This document shows, in pieces, positions 16,649 to 26,600 of a stretch of 64,000 nt of DNA. Within the stretch, counting starts at the first letter, position 1; every line of letters begins with the position of its first letter. Source of the DNA: Ancylomarina sp. 16SWW S1-10-2 (lineage in GTDB: Bacteria; Bacteroidota; Bacteroidia; Bacteroidales; Marinifilaceae); contig NZ_SADB01000005.1 in the NCBI RefSeq assembly GCF_009669305.1, positions 183,565 to 247,564 of the forward strand. The letters run 5' to 3'. Both the position numbers and the translations under genes were made by a program. Below the pieces are notes generated by a model. It made no database searches and was not told where the DNA came from. It saw only the letters and a program-made list of their open reading frames with translations.

Positions 16649-17752
16649 ATGTCGTATACAAACAAACAAGTTACCGATGCTTTAAGGCTTGTAAAATATC
16701 CTGGTAGCGATCAAGATATTATTAGCCTTGATATGGTTAGTAATATGGTGATTGAAGGCAAGAAAATTGCTTTCGACCTAATCTTTCAAAAGTCAGATGA
16801 TCCTAATATCATCCCTTTAAAAAAGGCTTGTGTTACAAATATTTTACGTTTCGTAGACAAGGATGCTGATGTTAAGGGAAATATTAAGGCAAAAGCAATG
16901 CACATTGTTGAAGCTCCTACAGTATTACCTCAAGTAACTAATATTATTGCAATTGCTTCTGGTAAAGGTGGTGTTGGTAAATCTACAGTTGCATCAAATA
17001 TGGCTGTTGCTCTAGCAAAAGCTGGAAAAAAAGTTGGCCTTATCGATGCAGATATTTTTGGTCCTTCAATTCCAAAAATGTTTGGTTGTGAGGATGCAAA
17101 TCCTACTGTAGTAAAAATAGACGGTAAAGATAAAATTGTTCCATTCGAAGCTCATGGAGTTAAGATGCTATCTATTGGTTTCTTTGTAGATCCTGCACAA
17201 GCAACTGTATGGAGAGGTCCTATGGCTTCCAATGCACTTAAACAACTGATTGAAGAAGGCAACTGGGGCGAATTAGATTTCGTATTAATCGATCTTCCTC
17301 CTGGAACATCTGATATTCACTTAACATTGGTACAAACAGTACCAGTAACGGGTGCTATTATAGTAAGTACACCTCAAGATGTGGCTTTAGCTGATGCTAT
17401 AAAAGGTATTAGTATGTTCGAAGGCGCTGGAGTTAATGTACCTATTTTAGGTCTGATAGAAAATATGGCTTGGTTTACACCAGCTGAATTACCAAACAAT
17501 AAATATTATATTTTTGGTAAAGATGGTTGTAAAAAACTAGCTGAAGAGAAAAACATCAGTTTATTGGGTCAAATTCCAATTGTACAAAGCATTCGTGAGG
17601 GTGGTGACAATGGAAAACCTGCAGCATTAGATGAAAATACTGTAACAGGTATGGCTTTCGGTGAATTAGCAAATAAACTAATTACTGCTGTTGATGAAAG
17701 AAACAAAAATAAAGTCCCAACAGAGAAGGTTGAAATGAAAATACAAAAATAA
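16649..17752 (+). CDS. apbC: Mrp/NBP35-family P-loop ATPase
   Basis: Presumed iron-sulfur cluster carrier of 367 residues. The N-terminal 90 residues form a MIP18/DUF59-like domain; the deviant Walker A ASGKGGVGKST lies at 103-113, followed by DADIFGPSIPKMFG and LIDLPPGTSDIH. The CxxC motif that holds the bridging cluster in many Mrp proteins is absent: its position reads AWFTPAELPNNKYY. I recall this substitution from other Bacteroidota Mrp proteins, so it is probably clade-specific rather than a decay. A terminator follows at 17810-17846. Confidence 0.9.
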   Translation: MSYTNKQVTDALRLVKYPGSDQDIISLDMVSNMVIEGKKIAFDLIFQKSDDPNIIPLKKACVTNILRFVDKDADVKGNIKAKAMHIVEAPTVLPQVTNIIAIASGKGGVGKSTVASNMAVALAKAGKKVGLIDADIFGPSIPKMFGCEDANPTVVKIDGKDKIVPFEAHGVKMLSIGFFVDPAQATVWRGPMASNALKQLIEEGNWGELDFVLIDLPPGTSDIHLTLVQTVPVTGAIIVSTPQDVALADAIKGISMFEGAGVNVPILGLIENMAWFTPAELPNNKYYIFGKDGCKKLAEEKNISLLGQIPIVQSIREGGDNGKPAALDENTVTGMAFGELANKLITAVDERNKNKVPTEKVEMKIQK

Positions 17753-17809
17753 AGATCAAAAGTCGGACAATTTAATAATTTGAACGACTTAAGGATTAAA
17801 GTACATATG

Positions 17810-17846
17810 AAAAGCACCTTCGGTATCGGAGGTGCTTTTCTGTTTT
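17810..17846 (+). terminator. Terminator after the Mrp gene
   Basis: Stem aaaagcacc/ggtgctttt around a 12-base loop followed by ctgttttta. Confidence 0.85.
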
Positions 17847-17951
17847 TATAAAACAAAATACTTTTCAGAAGAAATTCTCATCTATATTGAAGATACTTGA
17901 AGCATAACGTATTGTTTAAAAAACTATCTGATATACATCAAAAATTAATAG

Positions 17952-17990
17952 CAAAAAAAGCCCCAATCGTTCTAAAACGATTGGGGCTAT
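17952..17990 (-). terminator. Terminator after metG
   Basis: Stem agccccaatcgtt/aacgattggggct with a short loop; on the minus strand it is followed by seven T. It lies 20 bases beyond the metG stop. Confidence 0.88.
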
Positions 17991-18009
17991 ATCTTATATT
18001 CAAATCGAA

Positions 18010-20040
18010 TTATCGAATTTCAGAACCAGCAGTAACAGCTTTATCTGGCGATACAAATGCCAATTTACCATCAGCATCTTCAGCCATAAGAATCATACCT
18101 TGCGATTCAATTCCTTTTAGTTTTCTTGGTTCAAGATTCATCAAAAGACTTACTTGTTTACCAATAATTTCTTCTGGCTTATAGTGCTCTGCAATACCAG
18201 AAACTACAATTCTTGTATCAACACCCGTATCAACAGTAATTTTGAGAAGTTTCTTGGTTTTAGCAACCTTTTCAGCATCAATAATAGTTCCAACACGAAT
18301 ATCCATTTTCATGAAATCGTCGAAACTAATATTTTCCTTAACTGGAGTCACTACTCTATTTTCAAGTTCATTAGCAACCTTAGTAGCCTCAAGCTTATCA
18401 ACCTGTGCTTGAATCGTTGCATCTTCAATTTTCTCGAACAACAATTCAGGCTTATTAATTTGATGACCTGCATCAAGAGCATCAGCAGTTACATCTGCCC
18501 ACTCAATACGATCTATATTAAGGAAACCACGAAGTTTCTCAGCTGTAAATGGTAAGAAAGGCTCCATTAAAGTACTCAAGTTAGCTGAAATCTGTAAAGA
18601 AATATTAAGAATAGTCTTAACACGTGCCTCATCGGTTTTAATCACTTTCCAAGGTTCAGTATCAGCCAAATATTTATTACCTAAACGAGCTAAACTCATA
18701 GCTACCTTAAGTCCCTCACGGAAATGATAGGTATCCAGATTTTTTTCTATTTCAGCTTTAATCACAGGAATCTGAGCTAAAGTTTCTTTATCGAAATCGG
18801 TTAACTCACCAGCTTGTGGTACTATTCCTCCAAAATATTTATGAGTCAATACAAGAGCACGATTCACAAAGTTTCCGAAAATAGCTACTAACTCATTATT
18901 ATTACGAGCTTGAAAATCTTTCCAAGTAAAATCGTTATCCTTAGTCTCTGGTGCATTTGCTGTTAAAACGTAACGTAATACATCCTGCTTTTCTGGAAAT
19001 TCTTCTAGATATTCATGCAACCAAACTGCCCAATTACGAGAAGTAGAAATCTTATCACCTTCAAGGTTTAAGAATTCATTAGATGGTACGTTATCTGGTA
19101 AAATATAAGAACCTTCAGCTTTAAGCATAGCAGGAAAAATAATACAGTGGAATACAATATTATCCTTACCAATAAAGTGAACCATTTTTGTGTCCTTAGC
19201 TTTCCAATACTTTTCCCAATCTGGAGTAAGCTCCTTAGTAGCAGAAATATACCCAATAGGTGCATCGAACCAAACGTAAAGTACTTTTCCGTCAGCACCT
19301 TCAATAGGAACAGGTACTCCCCAGTTTAAATCACGAGTTACCGCTCTTGGATGAAGTCCATTATCTAACCACGATTTACATTGTCCGTAAACATTTGGCT
19401 TCCATTCTTTATGTTCCTCAAGAATCCACTCTTTCAAAAATGGCTCATATTTATCAAGAGGTAAATACCAATGTTTTGTTTCTTTTAATTCAGGTTTGTT
19501 TCCTGTAATAGCCGATCTTGCATCAATTAAATCAGTTGCATTTAAGGTTGTACCACAGCTTTCGCATTGGTCACCATATGCTTTCTCGTATTTACAATGA
19601 GGACAAGTTCCTGTAATATAACGGTCAGCTAAAAACTGTTTGGCATCAGCGTCGTAAAATTGCTCTGAAGTTTTTTCTGTAAATTCACCCTTATCATAAA
19701 GAGTTTTGAAAAACTCAGTAGCTGTTTCATGATGAACTTTCGAGCTTGTTCTAGAATAAACGTCGAATGAGATTCCAAATTTCTTGAAAGAATCTTTTAT
19801 AATATTATGGTACTTATCAACCACATCTTGTGGTGTAATACCTTCTTTTTTTGCCTTAATCGTAATTGGTACACCATGTTCATCCGAACCACCAATTAAT
19901 AACACATCCTCACCTTTCATACGCAAATAACGCACATAAATATCTGCAGGAACATATACGCCCGCTAAGTGCCCAATATGTACTGGCCCATTCGCGTAAG
20001 GAAGAGCAGTAGTAACAAGTGTTCTGTTAAATTTTGTCAT
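18010..20040 (-). CDS. metG: Methionine-tRNA ligase with C-terminal tRNA-binding domain
   Basis: Charges tRNA-Met. The 676-residue protein has the class I HIGH-type signature [12 protein letters not shown], the zinc knuckle [18 protein letters not shown] and the KMSKS variant KISTS in [11 protein letters not shown]. The last 110 residues are an EMAP/Trbp111-like OB fold ([16 protein letters not shown]), as in the long, dimeric forms of the enzyme. It is monocistronic, with a promoter element at 20175-20203 and a strong terminator. Length and motif completeness leave little doubt. Confidence 0.97.
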   Translation of the reverse strand: MTKFNRTLVTTALPYANGPVHIGHLAGVYVPADIYVRYLRMKGEDVLLIGGSDEHGVPITIKAKKEGITPQDVVDKYHNIIKDSFKKFGISFDVYSRTSSKVHHETATEFFKTLYDKGEFTEKTSEQFYDADAKQFLADRYITGTCPHCKYEKAYGDQCESCGTTLNATDLIDARSAITGNKPELKETKHWYLPLDKYEPFLKEWILEEHKEWKPNVYGQCKSWLDNGLHPRAVTRDLNWGVPVPIEGADGKVLYVWFDAPIGYISATKELTPDWEKYWKAKDTKMVHFIGKDNIVFHCIIFPAMLKAEGSYILPDNVPSNEFLNLEGDKISTSRNWAVWLHEYLEEFPEKQDVLRYVLTANAPETKDNDFTWKDFQARNNNELVAIFGNFVNRALVLTHKYFGGIVPQAGELTDFDKETLAQIPVIKAEIEKNLDTYHFREGLKVAMSLARLGNKYLADTEPWKVIKTDEARVKTILNISLQISANLSTLMEPFLPFTAEKLRGFLNIDRIEWADVTADALDAGHQINKPELLFEKIEDATIQAQVDKLEATKVANELENRVVTPVKENISFDDFMKMDIRVGTIIDAEKVAKTKKLLKITVDTGVDTRIVVSGIAEHYKPEEIIGKQVSLLMNLEPRKLKGIESQGMILMAEDADGKLAFVSPDKAVTAGSEIR

Positions 20041-20344
20041 CTGAAAATCGAGGTTTTAAAAGACCTTAATTCGACAAGAGATATCAATTTGTCTCTTGGA
20101 ACTTTACAAAGACCTTAAGTATTAATAATGAAACAATTTGAGAGTAGCCGATTAATGAATCGGTCTCCGAAGCGCAAAGATAAAATAGAATTAACAATTT
20201 CAAGCAATAGTTTTGAAATGATTCCGGAATCTTAAATATTACAATTCACTATTTTATTGCTAATTTAGAGTTTATTAAAAAATGAAAATACTCTAATTGT
20301 AAGAATCATAGAGTCACAAGTTTGCATTTAAAATACAACATTAT
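20041..20344. other. Divergent spacer, metG/LD-carboxypeptidase
   Basis: A 304-base region with the metG promoter on the minus strand. No gene is recognised and no clear promoter could be assigned to the plus-strand carboxypeptidase. Confidence 0.5.
20175..20203 (-). promoter_or_regulatory. metG promoter
   Basis: On the minus strand TTG, 18 bases, then TATCTTTG, a close fit to the Bacteroidota promoter pattern. The predicted leader is about 130 bases, long enough for regulation, but I recognise no T-box or riboswitch. Confidence 0.6.
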
Positions 20345-21250
20345 ATGTTTCAACCTAAGTTATTGAAAAAAGGAGATAAAATTGGCTTAGTTGCTCCCGC
20401 TGGTAAAATTGACCGAAAAAAAATCATGACTGCTAAAACTGTACTCGAATCATTGGGATACGAAGTCATATTAGGAGAACATGTTTTTGACGCACACCAC
20501 ATATTTGCTGGAACAGATGAAAATAGGGCTAAGGATTTTCAATTTATGCTAGACCAAAACGACATACGTGCGATTATATGTGCAAGAGGTGGTTATGGAT
20601 GTATTCGCATAATTGATAAGCTCAACTTCGATGGATTTACTAAAAACCCAAAACTCATAATTGGTTTTAGTGATATTACTATTTTCCATGCACATTTAAA
20701 TAACCTACATTTTGGAAGTTTGCATGCAACAATGCCAATCAATTTCACAGAAAATATTGCTGATTCAGGATCTTTAAAAAAACTTGTCGATTACTTAGAT
20801 GGGAAATTAACACACTATCAAATTCCTTCTCATGAATTCAACAGATTTGGCAATTGTGAAGCTGAATTAGTTGGTGGAAATCTTTCAATTATCTGTAGTT
20901 TAAATTCTACCGATTATGAACTTAATACAGATAAGAAAATTCTTTTCATAGAAGATTTGAATGAAGATTTATATCATCTAGATCGATTGATGCATAGCTT
21001 AAAGTTAAGTGGCAAGCTAGATCATCTTGAAGGTCTAATTATTGGAGGAATGAGTGGTATGAAAGATGGAGAAACGCCATTCGGGAAGTCAGCTTATGAA
21101 ATAATACATGAAGCAATTAAGGATTATGGATATCCTGTAATTTTCAATTTTCCTGCTGGACATATTGATGAGAATTGGCCTTTACCATTGGGAAAAAAAG
21201 TGACACTTGATGTGAATAAGACTAAAGTAACTCTGGATTGGAAAAATTAA
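20345..21250 (+). CDS. LD-carboxypeptidase (S66 family)
   Basis: Removes the terminal D-alanine from tetrapeptide stems in peptidoglycan recycling, or a related substrate. The 301-residue protein has the S66 pattern: VAPAGKID near the start, ICARGGYGCIRI, the nucleophile block IIGFSDITIFH (Ser near 109), FIEDLNEDLYHLDRLM carrying a glutamate, and NFPAGHIDENWPLPLGKKV with the catalytic histidine near 280. No signal peptide is visible, matching cytoplasmic LdcA. Confidence 0.9.
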   Translation: MFQPKLLKKGDKIGLVAPAGKIDRKKIMTAKTVLESLGYEVILGEHVFDAHHIFAGTDENRAKDFQFMLDQNDIRAIICARGGYGCIRIIDKLNFDGFTKNPKLIIGFSDITIFHAHLNNLHFGSLHATMPINFTENIADSGSLKKLVDYLDGKLTHYQIPSHEFNRFGNCEAELVGGNLSIICSLNSTDYELNTDKKILFIEDLNEDLYHLDRLMHSLKLSGKLDHLEGLIIGGMSGMKDGETPFGKSAYEIIHEAIKDYGYPVIFNFPAGHIDENWPLPLGKKVTLDVNKTKVTLDWKN

Positions 21251-21255
21251 ATTTC

Positions 21256-21365
21256 TACCCAAAGAACGCAGAGTTTATAAAGAGTAATCAAGACCCTTTG
21301 CGATCTTAGCGTATTACACAAATCAATTAACTCTTAGCGCTCTTTGCGTGAAAATTTTGAACCTT
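21256..21365. repeat. Dispersed intergenic repeat remnant
   Basis: The sequence contains alternating pieces such as ctttgcgatcttagcg and cttagcgctctttgcgtg, a pattern I recognise as recurring intergenic filler in several bacterial genomes. Pieces of similar style (aatctgcggga) occur at 63329-63470. Its origin and function are unknown. Confidence 0.35.
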
Positions 21366-21382
21366 TTTAAATTTTAAAAGCA

Positions 21383-21748
21383 ATGGCAGACCATAACGAT
21401 TTAGGCAAATTAGGTGAAGATTTAGCCGCAAAGCATGTGCTAAGTGAAGGCTACAAAATTCTAGAAAGAAATTGGATTTATCAGAAAAAAGAATTGGATA
21501 TTGTCGCCACAGATGGGAAAAGCTTGGTGGTCGTAGAGGTTAAATCTAGATCAACAGATCATTTCGAACATCCTGCAGATGCGATTACGCTATCGAAAAT
21601 TAAATTTCTTTGCAGAGCGACTCAAGGCTATGTTGATGCAAAAGATATTCAGATGGAAGTGCGTTTTGATGTTATATCAGTGATTAAACGAAATGGTAAA
21701 TTTGAAATTGAACACATTGAAGATGCCTTTATAGCACCTATAGATTGA
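21383..21748 (+). CDS. YraN family (UPF0102) nuclease-fold protein
   Basis: A 121-residue protein of the UPF0102/YraN family, which has a restriction-endonuclease-like fold. Family features are LGKLGEDLAAKHVL at the N-terminus, ILERNWIYQKKELDIVA, and VVEVKSRS, where ELD and EVK supply the PD-(D/E)xK-type acidic and lysine residues. The biological role is not settled; nuclease or Holliday-junction activity has been suggested for the fold. Confidence 0.88.
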   Translation: MADHNDLGKLGEDLAAKHVLSEGYKILERNWIYQKKELDIVATDGKSLVVVEVKSRSTDHFEHPADAITLSKIKFLCRATQGYVDAKDIQMEVRFDVISVIKRNGKFEIEHIEDAFIAPID

Positions 21749-21869
21749 ATAACTAAATTGCTATACTGCTAAATGGTTAAAGAACTATACAAAACTAAGT
21801 TACTTCTCCTCTATCAATAAAATACACAATAGGGATATAACAATTGATCAATTAAACCATATATAATAT

Positions 21870-22223
21870 ATGAACATAGAAGAATTAAGAGACTATTGCA
21901 TTACTAAAAAAGGCGTAAGCGAAAGTTTTCCTTTTGATGAAGAAACGCTTGTTTTTAAAGTAATGAACAAAATGTTTCTGCTTACAAATATCAATAAGGA
22001 ACTGAGCATGAATGTGAAATGTGATCCTGAAAAAGCCATTGAGCTACGTGAAAAGTACAGCTTTGTTTTACCAGGTTGGCACATGAATAAAAGGCTTTGG
22101 AATACAGTAAATATCGAAGGAAGTATTTCTGATCAACAAATAAAAGAATGGATAGACGACTCTTATAATTTAATAGTTACTAGCTTAACTAAAAAGCTAC
22201 AAAATGAGCTACTAAGCATGTAA
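21870..22223 (+). CDS. MmcQ/YjbR family protein
   Basis: A 117-residue MmcQ/YjbR-like protein with a CyaY-like fold. Typical elements are ELRDYCITKKGVSESFPFDEETLVFKV, the CDPEKAIELREKYSFVLPGWHMNKRLWNTV core and the WIDDSYNLIV helix. Family members are sometimes annotated as DNA-binding, but their function is unresolved. It lies alone between YraN and the exported peptidase. Confidence 0.88.
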   Translation: MNIEELRDYCITKKGVSESFPFDEETLVFKVMNKMFLLTNINKELSMNVKCDPEKAIELREKYSFVLPGWHMNKRLWNTVNIEGSISDQQIKEWIDDSYNLIVTSLTKKLQNELLSM

Positions 22224-22287
22224 TTTTCGCATAATTCTTAATATCTTTCTGATCAAAATAAATACACAAGCAAAAAATACAACAATC

Positions 22288-23496
22288 ATGAATTTTAAAC
22301 AATTAAGCGTAATCGCTATTTCTTTAATACTTTGTATTCAAGGACAAGCATTTGCAAAGAAGAAAAAACCGACGACTACAGAAGGTTTCAAATTTACAAG
22401 TGTAAGCGATATTCCAACCACTGGAGTTCGTAACCAGGAAAGTACAGGAACTTGTTGGACTTTTGCAACAACATCATTTATAGAAACCGAACTTATTCGT
22501 TTAGGAGCTGGAAATATCGACTTATCCGAAATGTTCACTGTTCGTCATGCCTACACACAAAAGGCTTTAAAATATTTTCGCTTACATGGTAAAGGAAATT
22601 TTAGCGAAGGAGGACAAGCTCATGATGTCCTTAATGTGGTAAAAGAATTCGGTTTCGTTCCCGAGACAGCATATTCTGGCAATCAATACGGTAGCGAATT
22701 TAACATTCACCAAGAAATGGTGAAATCTACCAAAGCGATGTTGGATGAAATCATAAAAAATCCGAATCGTACAATTACTCCAGTTTGGCAAAAATCAGTA
22801 AATGGTGTTTTTGATACCTATATGGGAGCAACTCCTGAGAAATTCGACAATAATGGGCAAACAATTACTCCAGTTGAATATATGAAAGAAACTGGTTTTA
22901 ATCCTAATGATTATATTGAGTTGACTTCATATTCTCACCATCCATATTACAAAGAGATGGATCTTGAGATTCCTGATAACTGGTCTCACGATTTATATTA
23001 CAATTTACCTATAGATGAACTTATGGCGGTAATAGATAATGCTTTAACTAATGACTATTCTGTTTGTTGGGATGGTGATGTCAGTGAAAAAGGATTTTCT
23101 CATCGGAATGGTGTAGCTATTCTTCCAGCCGTGGATACAAAAGACATGACCAACTCTGAAATTGAGAAATGGGATGCCATGTCAGCAAAAGAGAAAAAAG
23201 CATCATTATATAAATTTGATAAGCCTAGAGCTGAGAAAAAAGTTGACCAAACATTAAGACAAGCAACTTTTGACAACTACAAAACAACTGATGATCACTT
23301 GATGCATTTAACTGGAATTGTGAAAGATCAGAATGGAACTCGTTATTATAAAACTAAGAACTCATGGGCTAAAAACTCAAACAAAATGGGTGGCTATTTA
23401 AATATGAGTGAAGCTTACGTTCGCCTTAAAACGGTTGCTATTATGGTTCATAAAGATGCCATTCCTGCAGAATTAAAAGCTAAGTTGGGTTTATAA
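22288..23496 (+). CDS. Exported C1 peptidase, bleomycin hydrolase/aminopeptidase C type
   Basis: A 402-residue papain-superfamily protease with a clear signal peptide (hydrophobic 5-18, then QAFAKKK), unlike the cytoplasmic PepC of Gram-positives. The catalytic cysteine lies in STGTCWTF at Cys56; the histidine is in DHLMHLTGIV and the asparagine in KTKNSWA near the C-terminus. It is therefore probably active in the periplasm or outside the cell. A bidirectional terminator at 23527-23560 separates it from the convergent giant protein. Confidence 0.9.
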   Translation: MNFKQLSVIAISLILCIQGQAFAKKKKPTTTEGFKFTSVSDIPTTGVRNQESTGTCWTFATTSFIETELIRLGAGNIDLSEMFTVRHAYTQKALKYFRLHGKGNFSEGGQAHDVLNVVKEFGFVPETAYSGNQYGSEFNIHQEMVKSTKAMLDEIIKNPNRTITPVWQKSVNGVFDTYMGATPEKFDNNGQTITPVEYMKETGFNPNDYIELTSYSHHPYYKEMDLEIPDNWSHDLYYNLPIDELMAVIDNALTNDYSVCWDGDVSEKGFSHRNGVAILPAVDTKDMTNSEIEKWDAMSAKEKKASLYKFDKPRAEKKVDQTLRQATFDNYKTTDDHLMHLTGIVKDQNGTRYYKTKNSWAKNSNKMGGYLNMSEAYVRLKTVAIMVHKDAIPAELKAKLGL

Positions 23497-23526
23497 AATT
23501 CAATCTTAGCAAAACACAATCATAAA

Positions 23527-23560
23527 AAATGCCCGAAGTATCTACTTCGGGCATTATTAT
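23527..23560. terminator. Bidirectional terminator, C1 peptidase/giant protein
   Basis: Stem atgcccgaagta/tacttcgggcat; the minus strand has a run of six T after the stem and the plus strand a weaker attattat tail. It therefore serves both convergent genes. Confidence 0.8.
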
Positions 23561-23670
23561 ATAACTTTATTAAAAAATTAGTACGCTTCCAAAAATTAGA
23601 TTCTTATCAATCTATAATTGGAAAACTTATATAGCTATTAAATTCACACAACTATATTCAATTGTAGATA

Positions 23671-26600
23671 CTAATCTTCAAAAAATATACCCATTGGGGC
23701 TGGTTTAGGATGAATAATCATTTCGATTTCACTACTCGTAACAGAACATCCATAATTATCAGTTATTCTTGTTGTGACTTTATTGCCATCGGTAAGTGTG
23801 TTAATGGTAAGTGTGTTGCCAGACACTTCACTTATTTTTTCTACACCATTTACGAAAAATTGATACGAATAGGGTGAATTACCTCCCGAAGCACTTGCTG
23901 TAAATTCTACGTCTTCTCCTTCGCAACTTTGATTGCTACTAGGACCAGTTAGTGAAGCTGACAAATCAGTATAAACTGAAATTTCTACAGTTTTAGAAAT
24001 ACTATTCCCATGAATATCTTCAGCGGTCCACGTAACATCCGTAGTTCCTAATGGGAAAGATTTATTATTTAAACTGCTTCCTCCACCATCGTAATTATGG
24101 ACAACTGTTGGAGTTCCACAATTATCGGAAGCCTTAAGATCGAAAGAAGTTCCAGTCACTAAATAGCTACACCCCGAGCTATTCGGACTTAAATTACGAT
24201 TGGCTGTATTCGAAAAAATAGGATCTATATCGTCTACTACAGTCACCGTAAAAGTAGCCTGAATAGGTCCATTTCCAGAAGCGTCAGTGTATTCATAAGT
24301 AATATCGGTATCTCCTATTGGGAAAGTGGATCCGCTTGATAATCCTGCAATTAATATCCCCGATTGATCTCCATCACAATTATCTGTGAAAACAGGACCT
24401 GTATAATTAACTAAGGCTCCGCAAACTCCCGATTCAGCAGAAACCGGAATGTTGAGTTGAGCTGTTTTAATGGTTGGATTACTATTATCAAGCACGGTAA
24501 TAGTTGTTGTACAGGTACTGCTCGAATTATCTTCATCGGTAACTGTTAGTGTAACAGAATTGCTTCCTTTATCCGAACAATCGAAAGTATTTGGAAAAAC
24601 CGAGAGACTCACTGTGCCACCATCTCTATCGTCGTTGGAACCATTGTCAATTTCCGAAGCGAGTAAATTGTAATTACCTGTTGTATCTAAATAAATAATA
24701 ACACCACTTTTACAAATAGCAACCGGAGGGTCATTATCTACAGTAACAGTAATGCTTACAGTAGCAACATTAGATTCTAAACCAGGATCAGCGTCATCTT
24801 TAATGGTGTATGTGAAACTATCGGATCCTGTATAGTTTGAATTTGGTGTGTAAGTCACTTTTCCAGAGGTATGATCTTGAGATAAGCTACCATGAGAAGG
24901 TCCCGTTTTTATTAAAACGCTAGCTATATCAATGGTTTCGTATCCATCAACATCGGTATCGTTGGTTAACACATTAATACTAACAGGCGTATCTTCATTA
25001 GTGGAGATATCATCATCAACTACAATAGGTGCTCCATCATTAATGAAAGTAACATTTATTATAACCTTCGCTTGAACAGCATCTCCATTACCATCGGAAA
25101 GTTTATAGGTGAAATTATCAACTCCAAAATATTCGGAGTTGGGTAAGTAAGAAAAAGTTCCATTTGTATTTAATGTGAGAGCACCATGACTAACATTACT
25201 CACTAAGCTAATGGTAATGGGCAGATCGAATAGCTTTTGATCATTACTTACTACGTTCGCATTTAATTGAGTGTCTTCTGGTATTGTATACGTATCGTTA
25301 TTGGCAATTGGCACATCATTTATTGAACTAACGGTAATGTATGCTGTTGCCGATGATATATCTCCGTCAACATCCTGAATGGTGTACTCAAAAGAATCTA
25401 ATCCATTATAGTTGGCATATGGCGTATACGTAAAACTACCATTGGTATTCATATTTAAACTACCATGTGTTGGATTTGTGTTGCTAGAAACTGTAACAGG
25501 TGCATCGCTAAGACCAGAATCATTACTCATTACATTATCGCTTAAAACGGCATCTTCATTTACTGAATAATTATCATCTTTTGCAACGGGCGTATCATCA
25601 TCATCAATAATTGTTCCTGTTGCTGTAGATATACCAATATCTACTTTTTTGGGTTGTCCACTAATTTCAACTGTAAAAGTTTCGTCTCCCTCCTCCTCAG
25701 TATCTTGAACTGTAGAGATAGAAAAAGTCATACTTGACTGATTTGCAGGAAGTATAATTGATGTTCCTGTTGATCCAGTAAAATCATCAAGTGAAGTCGC
25801 AGTTCCATCTGTTGTTGTGTAATTAAAGCTTATAGCAGAACCATTAACCGGACTTGCAGATATCGTAAAGTTGATAGTATTACCTTCGGTTGCAGAAGCT
25901 CCTGAAATAGAAAGAGTTGTGTTTCCTTCATTATCTAGAATTGTTCCTATTGCTGAAGTATTCCCCAGAATTGCATTGCTTACTGAAGAAAATTTGATTG
26001 TAAAGACTTCTGCATCTTCATTGGCGTTATCATCTTTAGTAACAATAGAAGGAAAGCTTACACTTGTTTCGCCTGCAGATATAGTTATAGTACCCGTGGA
26101 GGAGTAACTTGTGAAATCATTCTTTTTTGCATACCCCTTTCCATTTCCTAATTCAATTTCATAATCAAAGGTAATATCCACATCCGCTGCATGATCTAAA
26201 TAGGTTTGAAAAATTATACTTCCGCCTTCTTCAATACTCGCATCATTAACTGTGATTTTCGGTTTAGAATCATTATCAGTAATGGAGATATCAGCACTAA
26301 TATCTCCTACGCTTGTGTTTACTAGTTTGCTTAAAAGGATGGTAAAATATTCATCTGCTCCAGGTTCATAAATGGCATCATCAATAATGCTAAAAGAAAT
26401 TGTTTCTTCTTGGTCACCGGGCGCAAAACTTAAACTACCCGAATAGTTTGAAGCAGTGTAGTCACTTGTTTGAGTAGTTGTATTGTCTAATATGCTGTAA
26501 TCAGCAGTAACGGTTTTTCCACTTGCAGTACTTAAATTTACCGATAAATTAACCGTTCCAGCATCTTCATCATAAGTTTGATCAGTAACCGTAATTGTAG

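Noticed and set aside
23561-23670. Lost C-terminus of the giant protein by frameshift
   Set aside because: Neither other frame of this 110-base stretch has sorting-domain features; the distance to the terminator is too short.
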